Positions 40,370 to 49,214 of a DNA stretch of 64,000 nucleotides are shown one piece after another; position 1 is the first letter of the stretch; each line of letters opens with the position of its first letter. Source of the DNA: Cerasicoccus maritimus (GTDB lineage Bacteria > Verrucomicrobiota > Verrucomicrobiia > Opitutales > Cerasicoccaceae); the NCBI GenBank assembly GCA_031296935.1, contig JAVDPD010000013.1:85380-149379 (forward strand). Reading direction: 5' to 3'. Both the position numbers and the translations under genes were made by a program. The notes under the pieces are model-generated. The model saw only the letters and a list, made by a program, of their open reading frames with translations. It was not told the origin of the DNA and did no database searches.

Positions 40370-42322
40370 ATGCCTGCTTCCCAAAAGTCCGATTGGTCCG
40401 CCCAGAAATCCGCTGAATACTACGGCCTGCCCCGCTGGGGCCAGGGTCACTTCACCGCGGACGATACCGGCTGCCTCTGCGTGCGCCCCTTGGGCGAAGA
40501 CGGCCCCAGCATTCGCCTGGCCGATGTCCTCGCCGAAGCCGAGGCTGAGTATGGTTTGCGCCCGCCGTTGACCATCCGCGTGCAGGACCTCCTGCGCCGC
40601 CGCGTGGAAATGCTCAACGAGGCCTTCCACCGCGCCATTGAGGAAGAAGGCTATGCCGGGCACTACCGCGGCGTGTTCCCGATCAAGGTCAACCAGCTCC
40701 GAGAAGTCGTCGAAGAAATCCTCGACGCCGGGCGCGACTACGATTTCGGTCTCGAAGCCGGCTCCAAGCCCGAGCTGCTCATTGCCCTTTCCCAACTTGA
40801 CCGAAAGGGCGACATCCTCGTCTGCAACGGCTATAAAGACGAAGCCTACATCCGCGCCGCCCTGCTCGGCATCCGCCTCGGCCGCGAAGTCATCCTCGTC
40901 ATCGAGCAATTTTCCGAAGTCGATGCGATCATCAAGGTCTCGCGCGAAATGGGCGTGGAGCCCAAGATCGGCTTCCGCGTCAAGCTGTCCATCGCCGGCG
41001 AAGGCAAGTGGGCCACGTCCTCCGGCGACAACGCCAAGTTTGGCCTGACCTCCACCGAGATCGTCGCCGCCGCCAAGAAGCTCAAGCGCGCCAAGCTCGG
41101 CCAATGCGTGAAGCTCGTCCACTTCCACATCGGCTCGCAGGTCCCGAACATTCTTACGATCAAGAAGGCCGTCCGCGAGGCCGCGCGCTTCTACTGTGAA
41201 ATCCGCAAGATGGGCTTCAACCTGAAATACCTCGACGTGGGCGGCGGCCTGGGCATCGACTACGATGGCTCGCGCACCAACTTCGAGAGCTCGATGAATT
41301 ACTCCATGCCGGAGTATGCCCGCGACGTCGTCTTTAACATCAAGAGCGTCTGCGAACAGGCCGATGTGCCCGTGCCCGACATCATTTCCGAAAGCGGACG
41401 CGCGCTCGTGGCGCCACACTCGGTGCTCGTCGTGGAGGCCGTGGACCGCATCGTCAAGATCCCCGAAGTCGAAAAGGCCAAGAGCGGCGGCAAAAAGCAG
41501 CCGCTCCTCGCTGACCTCCAATACATTCTCGACAACAAAGACGGGCACGGCGCGCTCGAGCGCTTTCACGACGCCCAGCAAAAGAAAGACGAGGCCGCGA
41601 ATCTCTTCTCCCTCGGCTACCTCGACCTGCCGACCCGCGCCAAGGCCGACACGATGTATTGGCAGATCTGCGCCGACATCTACGCCAAGCTCAAGCAGGA
41701 TGGCTACATCCCCGAAGAGCTCGAAAACCTCGGCGCCCTCCTTGCCGAGCAATACGTCTGCAACTTCTCCGTTTTCCAAAGCCTGCTCGACCACTGGGCG
41801 CTCGACCAGCTCTTCCCCATTGCGCCGCTCCAGCGACTCAACGAAGAGCCCACCATCGAAGCCACCCTCGTCGACATCACCTGCGACAGCGACGGCAAGG
41901 TCTCGGAGTTTGTCGACCTGGAAGACGTCCGCCACAGCCTCCGCCTGCACCCGCTCGGCAAGAAGCCCTACTACCTCGGCTTCTTCCTCGTCGGCGCGTA
42001 TCAGGACATCATGGGCGACCTGCACAACCTCTTTGGCCGCGTGAACGAAATCCACGTCTTCCTCGAAGACGACGAAGAGGACGGCTTCTACATCGAAGAA
42101 ACCATCAAAGGCTTCTCCACGGACGAGGTGCTCGACTTCATTCAATACAAAGGCGCCGACCTCACCCGCGCCATGAAGAAGCAGATCGACACCGCCACCC
42201 GCGCCGACGTCGTTAAGCCCCGCGAAGGCGTCCGCCTGCTCCAGCTGTACACGGACATGCTCAAGCAGAAGACCTACCTCTCCCCCGCCAGCAAACCCGC
42301 TAAGAAAGCCGCCAAAAAGTAA
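40370..42322 (+). CDS. speA: Biosynthetic arginine decarboxylase SpeA
   Basis: A 650-residue PLP enzyme that converts arginine to agmatine for polyamine synthesis. It shows WSAQKSAEYYGLPRWGQGHF at the start, the PLP-lysine motif YRGVFPIKVNQ near residues 98-108, LEAGSKPELL, the glycine-rich phosphate loop LDVGGGLGIDYDG near residue 285-297 and the C-terminal SpeA blocks. Length agrees with the family (about 630-660). A terminal Lys/Ala tail precedes the stop. The long frame on the opposite strand is a shadow. A two-hairpin repeat begins 2 bp after the stop. Confidence 0.97.
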   Translation: MPASQKSDWSAQKSAEYYGLPRWGQGHFTADDTGCLCVRPLGEDGPSIRLADVLAEAEAEYGLRPPLTIRVQDLLRRRVEMLNEAFHRAIEEEGYAGHYRGVFPIKVNQLREVVEEILDAGRDYDFGLEAGSKPELLIALSQLDRKGDILVCNGYKDEAYIRAALLGIRLGREVILVIEQFSEVDAIIKVSREMGVEPKIGFRVKLSIAGEGKWATSSGDNAKFGLTSTEIVAAAKKLKRAKLGQCVKLVHFHIGSQVPNILTIKKAVREAARFYCEIRKMGFNLKYLDVGGGLGIDYDGSRTNFESSMNYSMPEYARDVVFNIKSVCEQADVPVPDIISESGRALVAPHSVLVVEAVDRIVKIPEVEKAKSGGKKQPLLADLQYILDNKDGHGALERFHDAQQKKDEAANLFSLGYLDLPTRAKADTMYWQICADIYAKLKQDGYIPEELENLGALLAEQYVCNFSVFQSLLDHWALDQLFPIAPLQRLNEEPTIEATLVDITCDSDGKVSEFVDLEDVRHSLRLHPLGKKPYYLGFFLVGAYQDIMGDLHNLFGRVNEIHVFLEDDEEDGFYIEETIKGFSTDEVLDFIQYKGADLTRAMKKQIDTATRADVVKPREGVRLLQLYTDMLKQKTYLSPASKPAKKAAKK

Positions 42323-42323
42323 G

Positions 42324-42447
42324 CCCAGCGTCCCGCTGGACCGTCGGATGCGTTGCATCCGGATTTGCCCATTGGGCAAATGAATTAGGATGAACGGTGC
42401 TAAACTTCCAAGATGCGTTGCATCCGGATTTGCCCATTGGGCAAATG
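42324..42447 (+). repeat. Two-hairpin 3' element, copy 2, plus second half-copy
   Basis: CCCAGCG-tcc-CGCTGG (42324-42339), then GGATGC-gtt-GCATCC and ATTTGCCC-att-GGGCAAAT (42363-42381). The last two hairpins are repeated at 42412-42447. It starts immediately after the speA stop, in the same orientation. The region downstream has further repeats. Confidence 0.8.
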
Positions 42448-42465
42448 GCCAATCCGTCTGACAAA

Positions 42466-42494
42466 GGTAGGGACGGTTGCCCTCAACCGTCCGC
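42466..42494 (+). repeat. 29-bp hairpin repeat, third copy of family 'GGACGGTTG'
   Basis: Same as 1769-1797 over 29 bp: GGTAGGGACGGTTGccctCAACCGTCCGC. Confidence 0.85.
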
Positions 42495-42644
42495 GCTGCC
42501 CCGCTGCCTAAATCAATCAAACTAAGGTAGTGCGATGCTTACCATTCGACTAAGCTCATGACAGGCAAGCAAGCCGCAGTTGCGTCATGCTCCGAAATGG
42601 ACCGATGCAACAAGACGTTGCCGCAAATGCACGAGGGGCTCGAC

Positions 42645-42750
42645 ATGGAGTGCGCCAGCCCTCTGGCGCTTTTAGTATTTTGCGCAAACGGAGAAGGTCC
42701 GTATCAGCTCCTTTCCATTCTAAAGCGCCAGAGGACTGGCGCACTCCATA
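42645..42750. repeat. Inverted repeat with about 30-bp arms (MITE-like)
   Basis: Arms near 42645-42675 and 42720-42750 are reverse complements with one substitution and one extra base (ATGGAGTGCGCCAG then CTCTGGCGCTTT). No transposase is nearby. Confidence 0.75.
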
Positions 42751-42816
42751 TCGCTAATTCGCGCATGGTCGCTTTTTCCTTTTTCCTTTAATCTTTTTCC
42801 TCCTGGCATCCCGCAG

Positions 42817-42877
42817 GGGGCCGGGGGGGGGGGGGTAAAACCCGCGAAATTATTTATCAAAGAACACAGCTCCGCCT
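42817..42877 (+). repeat. Poly-G tract followed by conserved 'TAAACCCGC' element, copy 1
   Basis: A G-run of about 13-14, preceded by a shorter one, then TAAAACCCGCGAAATTATTTATCAAAGAACAC. The same arrangement occurs at 63906-63980. Possible G-quadruplex; also a likely sequencing or assembly weak point. Confidence 0.7.
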
Positions 42878-42879
42878 GC

Positions 42880-43705
42880 CTGCACGCCGACAGCGTCGCA
42901 ACAGGGGATGAACGCGCCGTTGTGTCGCGCGCTTAAACGTCGCCGTGGCCTTGGCGTAGCTGGCATAACGCGACGCAGCCCTGGCTAGCGCAACCATGCG
43001 CCAGATTAAAACCTCGGGGCGTCGCCAGCCGGCTTGTTTACACCAAGCCAGCCGCGAATGAGCCCCATCAGCGGTTCCAGAACTGCGCAGCGACGAAACG
43101 CCTCCGCGCACAACGACTCAACTAACCCGCGCGCTACGGCGGGCGCCGGCTCTCGCTCGGCACACGGCGAATCACCAGCGGCAGCCGACAACTAACGTAC
43201 GGCGGACGCCGGCTCTCGCGGACGGAGCGAAAGCGCTGGGTGGGTGGATAAAATGAAAGGTTCATGCCCACGATTATATCAAACTTCCCCTGCCCCGCCA
43301 ATGACTCGGCTGGCTACACAGGCTGCGTGGGCTACGTTGGCTCGGTGGGGCACTTTTTTCGCATTATGTCGAATTTCCGGCACCACTGAGAGCCACTCAC
43401 TATTAGTGAGAGCCACTGACTAATAGTCACTCGTGCTCACTAATAGCGAAACCGCCTTCTCCTGCGCTCAAAACGAAGCTCCCAAAAAACTTTTTCTAAA
43501 ATAATTCCTCACCGGGAAGCCTGTCACATTTGCCATGTTTCGTTAGAAAGTACTTTACCGTCAGATGGCTGGGCAATAACTTGGTATTCTCCGGCAACCC
43601 CCACCAGCAAACAAACACCGCCACATACCTACTCAAAAAACGCCAACTCACCACCACCTTGCTCAACGACCTTTTCGTCGCTTAAAAAATACTGTTCTGA
43701 GAGAA
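42880..43705. other. GC-rich non-coding region with repeats
   Basis: No supported gene. Direct repeats near 43121-43156 and 43191-43219 share ACTAAC...ACGGCGG.CGCCGGCTCTCGC. Around 43390-43447 a cluster of small palindromes (TCACTATTAGTGA, GACTAATAGTC, TCACTAATAGCGA) is seen. Downstream sequence is AT-rich. Confidence 0.55.
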
Positions 43706-44149
43706 ATGAAAACTTTGGCCAAACTTGTCTGCCTCATATGTGCGACAGCTACCGCTTTCGGACTATCGCCTAATGGAGAGAAACTGGAATTTCTCCGCAA
43801 TAACCCACACCTAGCAGGCTATGTCGAAAGCTTTGCTGCCACATCTCCTGAAAGGGAAATATTAGCTCAAGTTGTGTTTGATTTCCAAGCCAAAGCAATA
43901 AGGCAGAATACAGACGCAGAGGAAGCGGAGATACGTGTAAAAGCGCTGAAGCAGTATTATATTAGTGAGAGAGAAAAGTGGAACAAACTTAGCGAGGAGA
44001 TGCCGAGCGATTCATGCCTTTTTCTCGTCAATTTTTGGTCACCTGAGCTAAAAAAGCAATGGTATGGTTATTTGCTTCTCGAAAATGGAAAGCCCATTTG
44101 GAGAGAAGGTGGCCCAATAGCAGTAGATGAAGCTTTCGACATCAACTAG
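43706..44149 (+). CDS. Secreted hypothetical protein
   Basis: A 147-residue protein with signal peptide MKTLAKLVCLICATATAFG. The mature part is helix-rich and charged (KALKQYYISEREKWNKLSEEM), ending in a sheet-like region LVNFWSPELKKQWYGYLLLENG. No family recognised. It is AT-rich compared with katA and speA, and with the next small gene forms a two-gene + strand cluster in a repeat-rich region, which suggests recent acquisition. Confidence 0.65.
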   Translation: MKTLAKLVCLICATATAFGLSPNGEKLEFLRNNPHLAGYVESFAATSPEREILAQVVFDFQAKAIRQNTDAEEAEIRVKALKQYYISEREKWNKLSEEMPSDSCLFLVNFWSPELKKQWYGYLLLENGKPIWREGGPIAVDEAFDIN

Positions 44150-44244
44150 ATTAACAACCGAACCAAGCGAAATAGCTGACCCTTCGTTCCCCGCCTATCG
44201 GTGCTCCAAAACGGTCAGCTACTCTTATCGTTAGCCTATAAAAT

Positions 44245-44646
44245 ATGCGCACTCTTCTTTCAGCCATGACTCTATTGAGTGTGCTACTCGTCTCAGGCTG
44301 CGGTTTCGTCCACGATGAGCACATTACCGGGCCTTATCGCTTGATCGCGGTAGACGTGGATAACCAGATGAGCATTTCCTATGATCTGGAAGACGGATCG
44401 GCGGTAGGCAGGATTAGTGAGACTGTCTTCGCATTCGGCTTTGACGAGCGTTTCATCGTTGCGAAGCAGCATGCGGACGGTAATCGGAGTGTCACGAATT
44501 TCTTCTATCTCGATATGACCAAGGACAGCAAGTATGCGGAGCCATCGAACAGCGTTACTGGTCCACTCACTGAGAAGGAATTTGAATCCGAAGCGGCGCG
44601 TTTGAATCTCCCAAAGTTTTCACGGACATTAACGGCGCTCGAATGA
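44245..44646 (+). CDS. Small lipoprotein
   Basis: A 133-residue protein with lipobox LLVSGC (Cys19). The mature part begins GFVHDEHITGPYRLIAVDVD and has a sheet-like pattern with no recognised domain. Between it and the previous gene an inverted repeat TAGCTGACC...GGTCAGCTA (about 44171-44224) lies next to a GTTAGCC heptamer, which recalls integron cassettes but is unproven. Confidence 0.65.
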   Translation: MRTLLSAMTLLSVLLVSGCGFVHDEHITGPYRLIAVDVDNQMSISYDLEDGSAVGRISETVFAFGFDERFIVAKQHADGNRSVTNFFYLDMTKDSKYAEPSNSVTGPLTEKEFESEAARLNLPKFSRTLTALE

Positions 44647-44975
44647 AAACGGCTAACAAGTCAGTGGTGGCAACGGCGGACAACGGTGCTGGTTCGCTTC
44701 ACTATGGACGCCTCAGCCCCGCCTTACCATACTTCAAACGCTAGCCCAGTCCGAATGATCGGCTAGCCCCAGCAAAACACCCACCAGCCCTACGGCCCCT
44801 ACCCGTTTCCCAAGAAACCCACCGCCTATCGTCGCGCGCCCTGCGATAGCTTTTACCTATACATCTAATACCCACGATATATTGGCCCTATGGCGGAAAA
44901 TTTGTCATAATCGCATCATCACAGGGGCTAAAGCAGCCGCTTGGCATTGAACCAACATCAAAGAAAGCACCGCAC
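44647..44975. other. Intergenic region upstream of katA
   Basis: About 330 bp. Just after the lipoprotein stop lies GGCTAAC followed by GC-rich sequence and GCTAGCC about 90 bp on, a possible stem boundary. The katA promoter is expected in the AT-rich part near 44860-44930, but no clear OxyR or -10 site was picked out. Confidence 0.4.
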
Positions 44976-46445
44976 ATGAAGCGCATGACCACCACCGCCG
45001 GAAACCCCATTTCCGACAACCAGAATTCACTTTCCGCCGGGCCGCGCGGGCCCTTGCTGATGCAAGACTACCAGCTCATTGAAAAGCTCGCCCACCAGAA
45101 CCGCGAGCGCATCCCGGAACGCGTGGTGCACGCCAAGGGCTGGGGCGCGCATGGCACGTTCACCGTCACCAACGACATCACGCAATACACCTGCGCGAGC
45201 ATTTTCTCCAAGGTCGGCAAGACCACGGAAATGATTTCCCGCTTCTCTACCGTGGCCGGTGAGCTGGGCGCCGCCGACGCCGAACGCGACGTGCGCGGCT
45301 TCGCGCTCAAGTTCTACACCGACGAGGGGAACTGGGACTTAGTCGGCAACAACACGCCGGTGTTCTTCGTCCGCGATCCCTACAAGTTCCCGGACTTCAT
45401 TCACACGCAAAAGCGCCACCCGAAGACCAACCTGCGCTCCAACACCGCGGCGTGGGACTTCTGGTCGCTGTCGCCCGAGAGCTTGCATCAGGTAACCATC
45501 CTGATGAGCGACCGCGGCATCCCGACCGACCCGATGCACATGAACGGCTACGGCTCGCACACGTATTCGTTCTGGAACAAGGAGGGCGAGCGCTTCTGGG
45601 TGAAGTTCCACTTCAAGACCCGCCAAGGCCACCAGCACCTGACCAACGCCGAGGCCGCTGATGTTGTTGGCGAGACCCGCGAGAGCTACCAGGAAGCGCT
45701 CTTTGGCGCGATCGAGGAAGGCAACTTCCCGCAGTGGGATGTCTACGTGCAGGTGATGCCCGAGCTGGACGCCGAGAAGACCAGCTACAGCCCGTTTGAC
45801 CTGACCAAGGTCTGGCCGCACGGCGAGTATCCGCTGATCGAAGTCGGCGTGCTGGAGCTCAACCGCAACGCGCAAAATTACTTCACGGAGATCGAGATGG
45901 CCGCCTACTCGCCATCGAACGTCGTGCCCGGCATCGGCTTTTCGCCAGACAAGATGTTGCAGGCCCGCGTGTTCTCCTACGCCGACGCCCACCGCTACCG
46001 CCTGGGCACGCATTACGAGATGTTGCCGGTCAACCGCCCGAAGTCCGCAGTGAACCATTACCACAAGGACGGCTCGATGCGTTTCTTCGACAACTTCAAC
46101 GAGAACCCGGACGCGTATTACGAGCCCAATAGCTTCGACGGCCCGCAGCAGGACCCGTCGGTCGCCGAGCCGCCATTGCGCATCAGTGGCGATGCCGATC
46201 GCTACAACCACCGCGACGGCAACGACGACTACACGCAGCCGGGCAACCTCTTCCGCATGTTTAACGACGCGCAGAAGCAGCGCCTCTTCAGCAACATTGC
46301 CGACGCCATGACCGGCGTGCCGGAGGAAATCGTCCAGCGCCAGTTGGTGCACTTCCACCGCGCCGATCCCGCCTACGCCGAGGGCGTTGCCCAGGCATTG
46401 GGCGTCGAAAACCAGGCTGCCGGGGCCGCGACTGTGGGGACGTAG
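44976..46445 (+). CDS. katA: Monofunctional haem catalase
   Basis: A 489-residue small-subunit (clade 3-like) catalase that disproportionates hydrogen peroxide. Seen are the active-site block [31 protein letters not shown], the Asn-region [12 protein letters not shown] and the proximal haem ligand motif [14 protein letters not shown] with Tyr. Length is normal (480-500). The start is [11 protein letters not shown]; a later Met (MTTTAGNP) is possible. The ankyrin gene follows after 2 bp, so the two are co-transcribed. Confidence 0.97.
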   Translation: MKRMTTTAGNPISDNQNSLSAGPRGPLLMQDYQLIEKLAHQNRERIPERVVHAKGWGAHGTFTVTNDITQYTCASIFSKVGKTTEMISRFSTVAGELGAADAERDVRGFALKFYTDEGNWDLVGNNTPVFFVRDPYKFPDFIHTQKRHPKTNLRSNTAAWDFWSLSPESLHQVTILMSDRGIPTDPMHMNGYGSHTYSFWNKEGERFWVKFHFKTRQGHQHLTNAEAADVVGETRESYQEALFGAIEEGNFPQWDVYVQVMPELDAEKTSYSPFDLTKVWPHGEYPLIEVGVLELNRNAQNYFTEIEMAAYSPSNVVPGIGFSPDKMLQARVFSYADAHRYRLGTHYEMLPVNRPKSAVNHYHKDGSMRFFDNFNENPDAYYEPNSFDGPQQDPSVAEPPLRISGDADRYNHRDGNDDYTQPGNLFRMFNDAQKQRLFSNIADAMTGVPEEIVQRQLVHFHRADPAYAEGVAQALGVENQAAGAATVGT

Positions 46446-46447
46446 TC

Positions 46448-46939
46448 ATGGAGACGCTCTTAACCCCCACCGAAGAGGAACGCTATGTCGAGCTGCAGAA
46501 GCTCGCGCTCGACATGGCGCGCCAAGGCGAAACCGAACAGCTATCGGCGATGATCGACGCCGGGCTGCCGGCCAATCTGGCCGACGCCAAGGGCCAAAGC
46601 CTCGTCATGCTCGCCAGCTATAACGGTAACCTGGAGACCACGCGCATGCTGCTCGACAAGGGCGCTGAAGTCGACCGCCGCAACGACCGCGGGCAAACCC
46701 CGCTGGGCGGCGTCTGCTTCAAGGGCTATCTCGACATCGTGCAGCTCTTCGTGGAGCGAGGCGCAGACATCCATGCGGACAACGGCGGCGGCATGACGCC
46801 CATCCGCCTCGCCGCGATGTTTGGCCGGCAGGATGTGGTTGATTACCTGGAGAGCCAAGGCGCGCGCCTCTCAGCGTTGGGCAAGCTGATGGGCCTGCCC
46901 GCCTACATGGGCAGCCTCTTCAAGGCCAAGACCGCTTAG
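46448..46939 (+). CDS. Ankyrin-repeat protein linked to catalase (AnkB-like)
   Basis: A 163-residue protein with about four ankyrin repeats (for example GLPANLADAKGQSLVMLASY and RGADIHADNGGGMTPIRLAAMF). It starts 2 bp after katA. In Pseudomonas an ankyrin protein next to catalase supports catalase activity and haem or peroxide handling; the same role is inferred here from position. No signal peptide seen. A terminator follows. Confidence 0.85.
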   Translation: METLLTPTEEERYVELQKLALDMARQGETEQLSAMIDAGLPANLADAKGQSLVMLASYNGNLETTRMLLDKGAEVDRRNDRGQTPLGGVCFKGYLDIVQLFVERGADIHADNGGGMTPIRLAAMFGRQDVVDYLESQGARLSALGKLMGLPAYMGSLFKAKTA

Positions 46940-47030
46940 GACATTTCCATACCATAGCAAGATAGCAGCAACCATCTGCTTTGTCTCCCTTCCCCTGACC
47001 ATAGGTCGTGTGACAGCGACTGCCCTATAG

Positions 47031-47062
47031 CCCTCTCCCCAATCGGGAGGGGGCACTTTTTT
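47031..47062 (+). terminator. Rho-independent terminator of katA-ankyrin operon
   Basis: CCCTCTCCC pairs with GGGAGGGGG (one T-G pair) across CAATC, followed by CACTTTTTTC. About 90 bp after the ankyrin gene stop. Confidence 0.7.
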
Positions 47063-47190
47063 CAATACTGCAATCCACTGATGCAGAGGGCTTTACATTG
47101 CTGCGAGAAACACACTTAGCGGAACATTAGCCCCCCTTCTATCCGATTAATAATCTTGCCAGATCAAGGGCTGCGGGATAAGCTGTTCTC

Positions 47191-47349
47191 ATGAACCCCG
47201 ATATGCACTTCACGCATGATGATCATGAGGAGCATAGCACGTACGAAGACGGCATGCCGCTGACGCCGAAGGAAAAGATGATCCTTCTCAGCATTGTGGC
47301 CGGACTCGGACTGCTCATGGTGCTCGTGCTCATCGGCATCGGGTTCTGA
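47191..47349 (+). CDS. Small single-helix membrane protein, 52 residues
   Basis: MNPDMHFTHDDHEEH at the start is His/Asp-rich, then a charged turn (LTPKEKM) and a single helix ILLSIVAGLGLLMVLVLIGIGF at the end. The frame is short but amphipathic to membrane-like in a convincing order. The His-rich N-terminus might bind a metal. It is tail-anchored (N-terminus probably cytoplasmic). Upstream of the Na/Pi cotransporter gene by about 130 bp. Confidence 0.6.
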   Translation: MNPDMHFTHDDHEEHSTYEDGMPLTPKEKMILLSIVAGLGLLMVLVLIGIGF

Positions 47350-47429
47350 GGAACCCGGCACCCCAGCGTAGCAGCAGGGCCGCCACCCCAGTGGAGAGTA
47401 GGCGGCCCACCGGACTACGCGCGGTGAAG

Positions 47430-47452
47430 AATCCAGCATAAAGTGCTGGATT
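47430..47452. repeat. Palindromic hairpin before the Na/Pi gene
   Basis: AATCCAGCA-taaag-TGCTGGATT, a 9-bp perfect stem, 30 bp upstream of the cotransporter start. It could be a terminator remnant, a repeat or an operator. Confidence 0.5.
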
Positions 47453-47482
47453 ACAGGGAGATATTGCGCCAGATTCGCGCGC

Positions 47483-49075
47483 ATGTCGTCGCTTATCGGG
47501 TCCATGCTCGCAGGTCTGGGGTTGTTCTTTTTTGGAACCGCCCTGCTCGACCGGCATTTGCGGGCGATGGCCGGCCGCAAGCTGCGCGACATCTTTGCCG
47601 GGCTGACGGACAACCCCGTAAAGGCCGGTTGGTGGGGCTTTTGCATCGGCGCAATTGCCCAAACGGCGTCCGCCGTGACCTACCTGACGATCAGCCTCGT
47701 CAACACCGGGCTCCTGCCTTCGCGCCGCGCCTTGACCGCGCTCAACTGGTCGAACCCCGGCACCTGCGTGCTGATCTTTTTCCTGACGCTGCCGCTCAAT
47801 GTGTTCACGGCCTACGTGGTCGGGCTCGCGGGGATCCTTTACGCCTTTCAGCAGCCCCGGCACTACCGCGACGCCGTGGGCTTTGTGTTTGGCATCAGCC
47901 TGCTGTTTTTCGGCCTGTTCCTGATGCAGTCCACCGGCGAGCAGCTCTACACGCACGCGTGGTTCCACGACCTGATGCTCAGTGCGCACGGCCGCTACCT
48001 GCTGGTGTTTCTCGTGGCCACCGTGCTGACCGTTGTCGCGCAGTCGGGCAACGCCGTGGTGCTGGTGACGATTGTCCTGGCGCAGTCCGCCCTGCTCGGC
48101 GAAGACGAGGCGGTGATCGCGATTTACGGCGTCAACCTCGGCGCGACGCTGATCACCCACATCCTGACGCTGCGCCTCAAGGGCACGGCCAAGCAAATGG
48201 CGATGTTTCAGGTTTACTACGGGTGGATCGGCACGGCGGTGCTCACGCCGCTGTTTTTCCTGGAAGTCTGGGGCGGCGTGCCGCTGGTCATGGCCGGCCT
48301 GCGCTTGCTGGACTTCCCCCTCGCGCAGGAACTGGCCCTCGTCAACCTGCTTTGGTGCCTCGTCGCCAGCGCAGTAACACTCCTCTGCGAGCGCCGCATC
48401 GAGCGTCTGTTGTTGAAAAAATACCCGCCGGAATCCAACGAAGCCGAAGACCGTCCGCGCTACCTCTACCCCCGCTGTGAGGAAGACCCCGCCGCCTGCC
48501 TCGACCTCATCGGCCAGGAGCATCGTCGCCTTGCCGGCCGCCTCGACCGCTATTTCCGCCTCCCCGCTGGGGCCGAGGGCAACGCCCCCGAAGTCGCCCA
48601 GCAGCAGCACCGGAACTTTGAAAAAGTCGCTGAGGAAATTGCCCAAGTCATGCATGGTCTCATGGACCAACGCCAGAGCGGCAAAAATGCCGGTGCCCTT
48701 GCCCGCGCCCTGGAGCGACACGACCTCCTCTGCGCGCTGGAGCGCGAGTTTTTCCAAGTCCTCCCCCGCGCCAAGCAGTTGCTCCGCGGCTCCGATACGC
48801 TGATCCACCGCACGCTGGAGGGCCTCGAAGCCGCCTGGCTGACGATTTACGATGCGCTCATTTCGCAGGACCCAGACGACATCGAGCTCGCACTCCACGT
48901 CTCCGCCGACGGCGGCGGCGCACTGGCCCGCCTGCGCGAAAACTTCCTGGACCCCGCCCCAGATTGCTGCCGCGAAGAGCAAGGCGCCGCACTTCACCTG
49001 CTCGGCGGCTGCGAACGCCTTATTTGGCTGGCCAACCGCCTGGTCGTCTCCGCGCAGGACGAGCAACGGGATTAA
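47483..49075 (+). CDS. Na/Pi cotransporter family protein with PhoU-like tail
   Basis: A 530-residue membrane protein. The N-terminal about 310 residues hold around eight helices and the two inverted repeat motifs typical of NptA/YjbB transporters: GAIAQTASAVTYLTIS (residues about 55-70) and VVAQSGNAVVLVTIV (about 190-204); the usual QSSS is QTAS and QSGN here. The C-terminal about 200 residues are helical (ALERHDLLCALEREFF) as in PhoU domains. It may move phosphate with sodium. It is GC-rich like its neighbours. Confidence 0.85.
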   Translation: MSSLIGSMLAGLGLFFFGTALLDRHLRAMAGRKLRDIFAGLTDNPVKAGWWGFCIGAIAQTASAVTYLTISLVNTGLLPSRRALTALNWSNPGTCVLIFFLTLPLNVFTAYVVGLAGILYAFQQPRHYRDAVGFVFGISLLFFGLFLMQSTGEQLYTHAWFHDLMLSAHGRYLLVFLVATVLTVVAQSGNAVVLVTIVLAQSALLGEDEAVIAIYGVNLGATLITHILTLRLKGTAKQMAMFQVYYGWIGTAVLTPLFFLEVWGGVPLVMAGLRLLDFPLAQELALVNLLWCLVASAVTLLCERRIERLLLKKYPPESNEAEDRPRYLYPRCEEDPAACLDLIGQEHRRLAGRLDRYFRLPAGAEGNAPEVAQQQHRNFEKVAEEIAQVMHGLMDQRQSGKNAGALARALERHDLLCALEREFFQVLPRAKQLLRGSDTLIHRTLEGLEAAWLTIYDALISQDPDDIELALHVSADGGGALARLRENFLDPAPDCCREEQGAALHLLGGCERLIWLANRLVVSAQDEQRD

Positions 49076-49214
49076 TTGACCCGCAGCGTCCCCGGATTAA
49101 TCACAAAGACTAGTTTGAGGGCTCAGTGCACAGACGCCGTTTTTTAAGTTGCATCACTATTAGGCCGACTCCAATCTCTGCGGTTTTGCTTCAGATCCCG
49201 AATCCTTTATAGCT

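Noticed and set aside
43380-43450. A CRISPR or tandem regulatory array formed by small palindromes around TCACTATTAGTGA
   Set aside because: Only about three degenerate palindromes occur with no regular spacing; noted in the non-coding region only.
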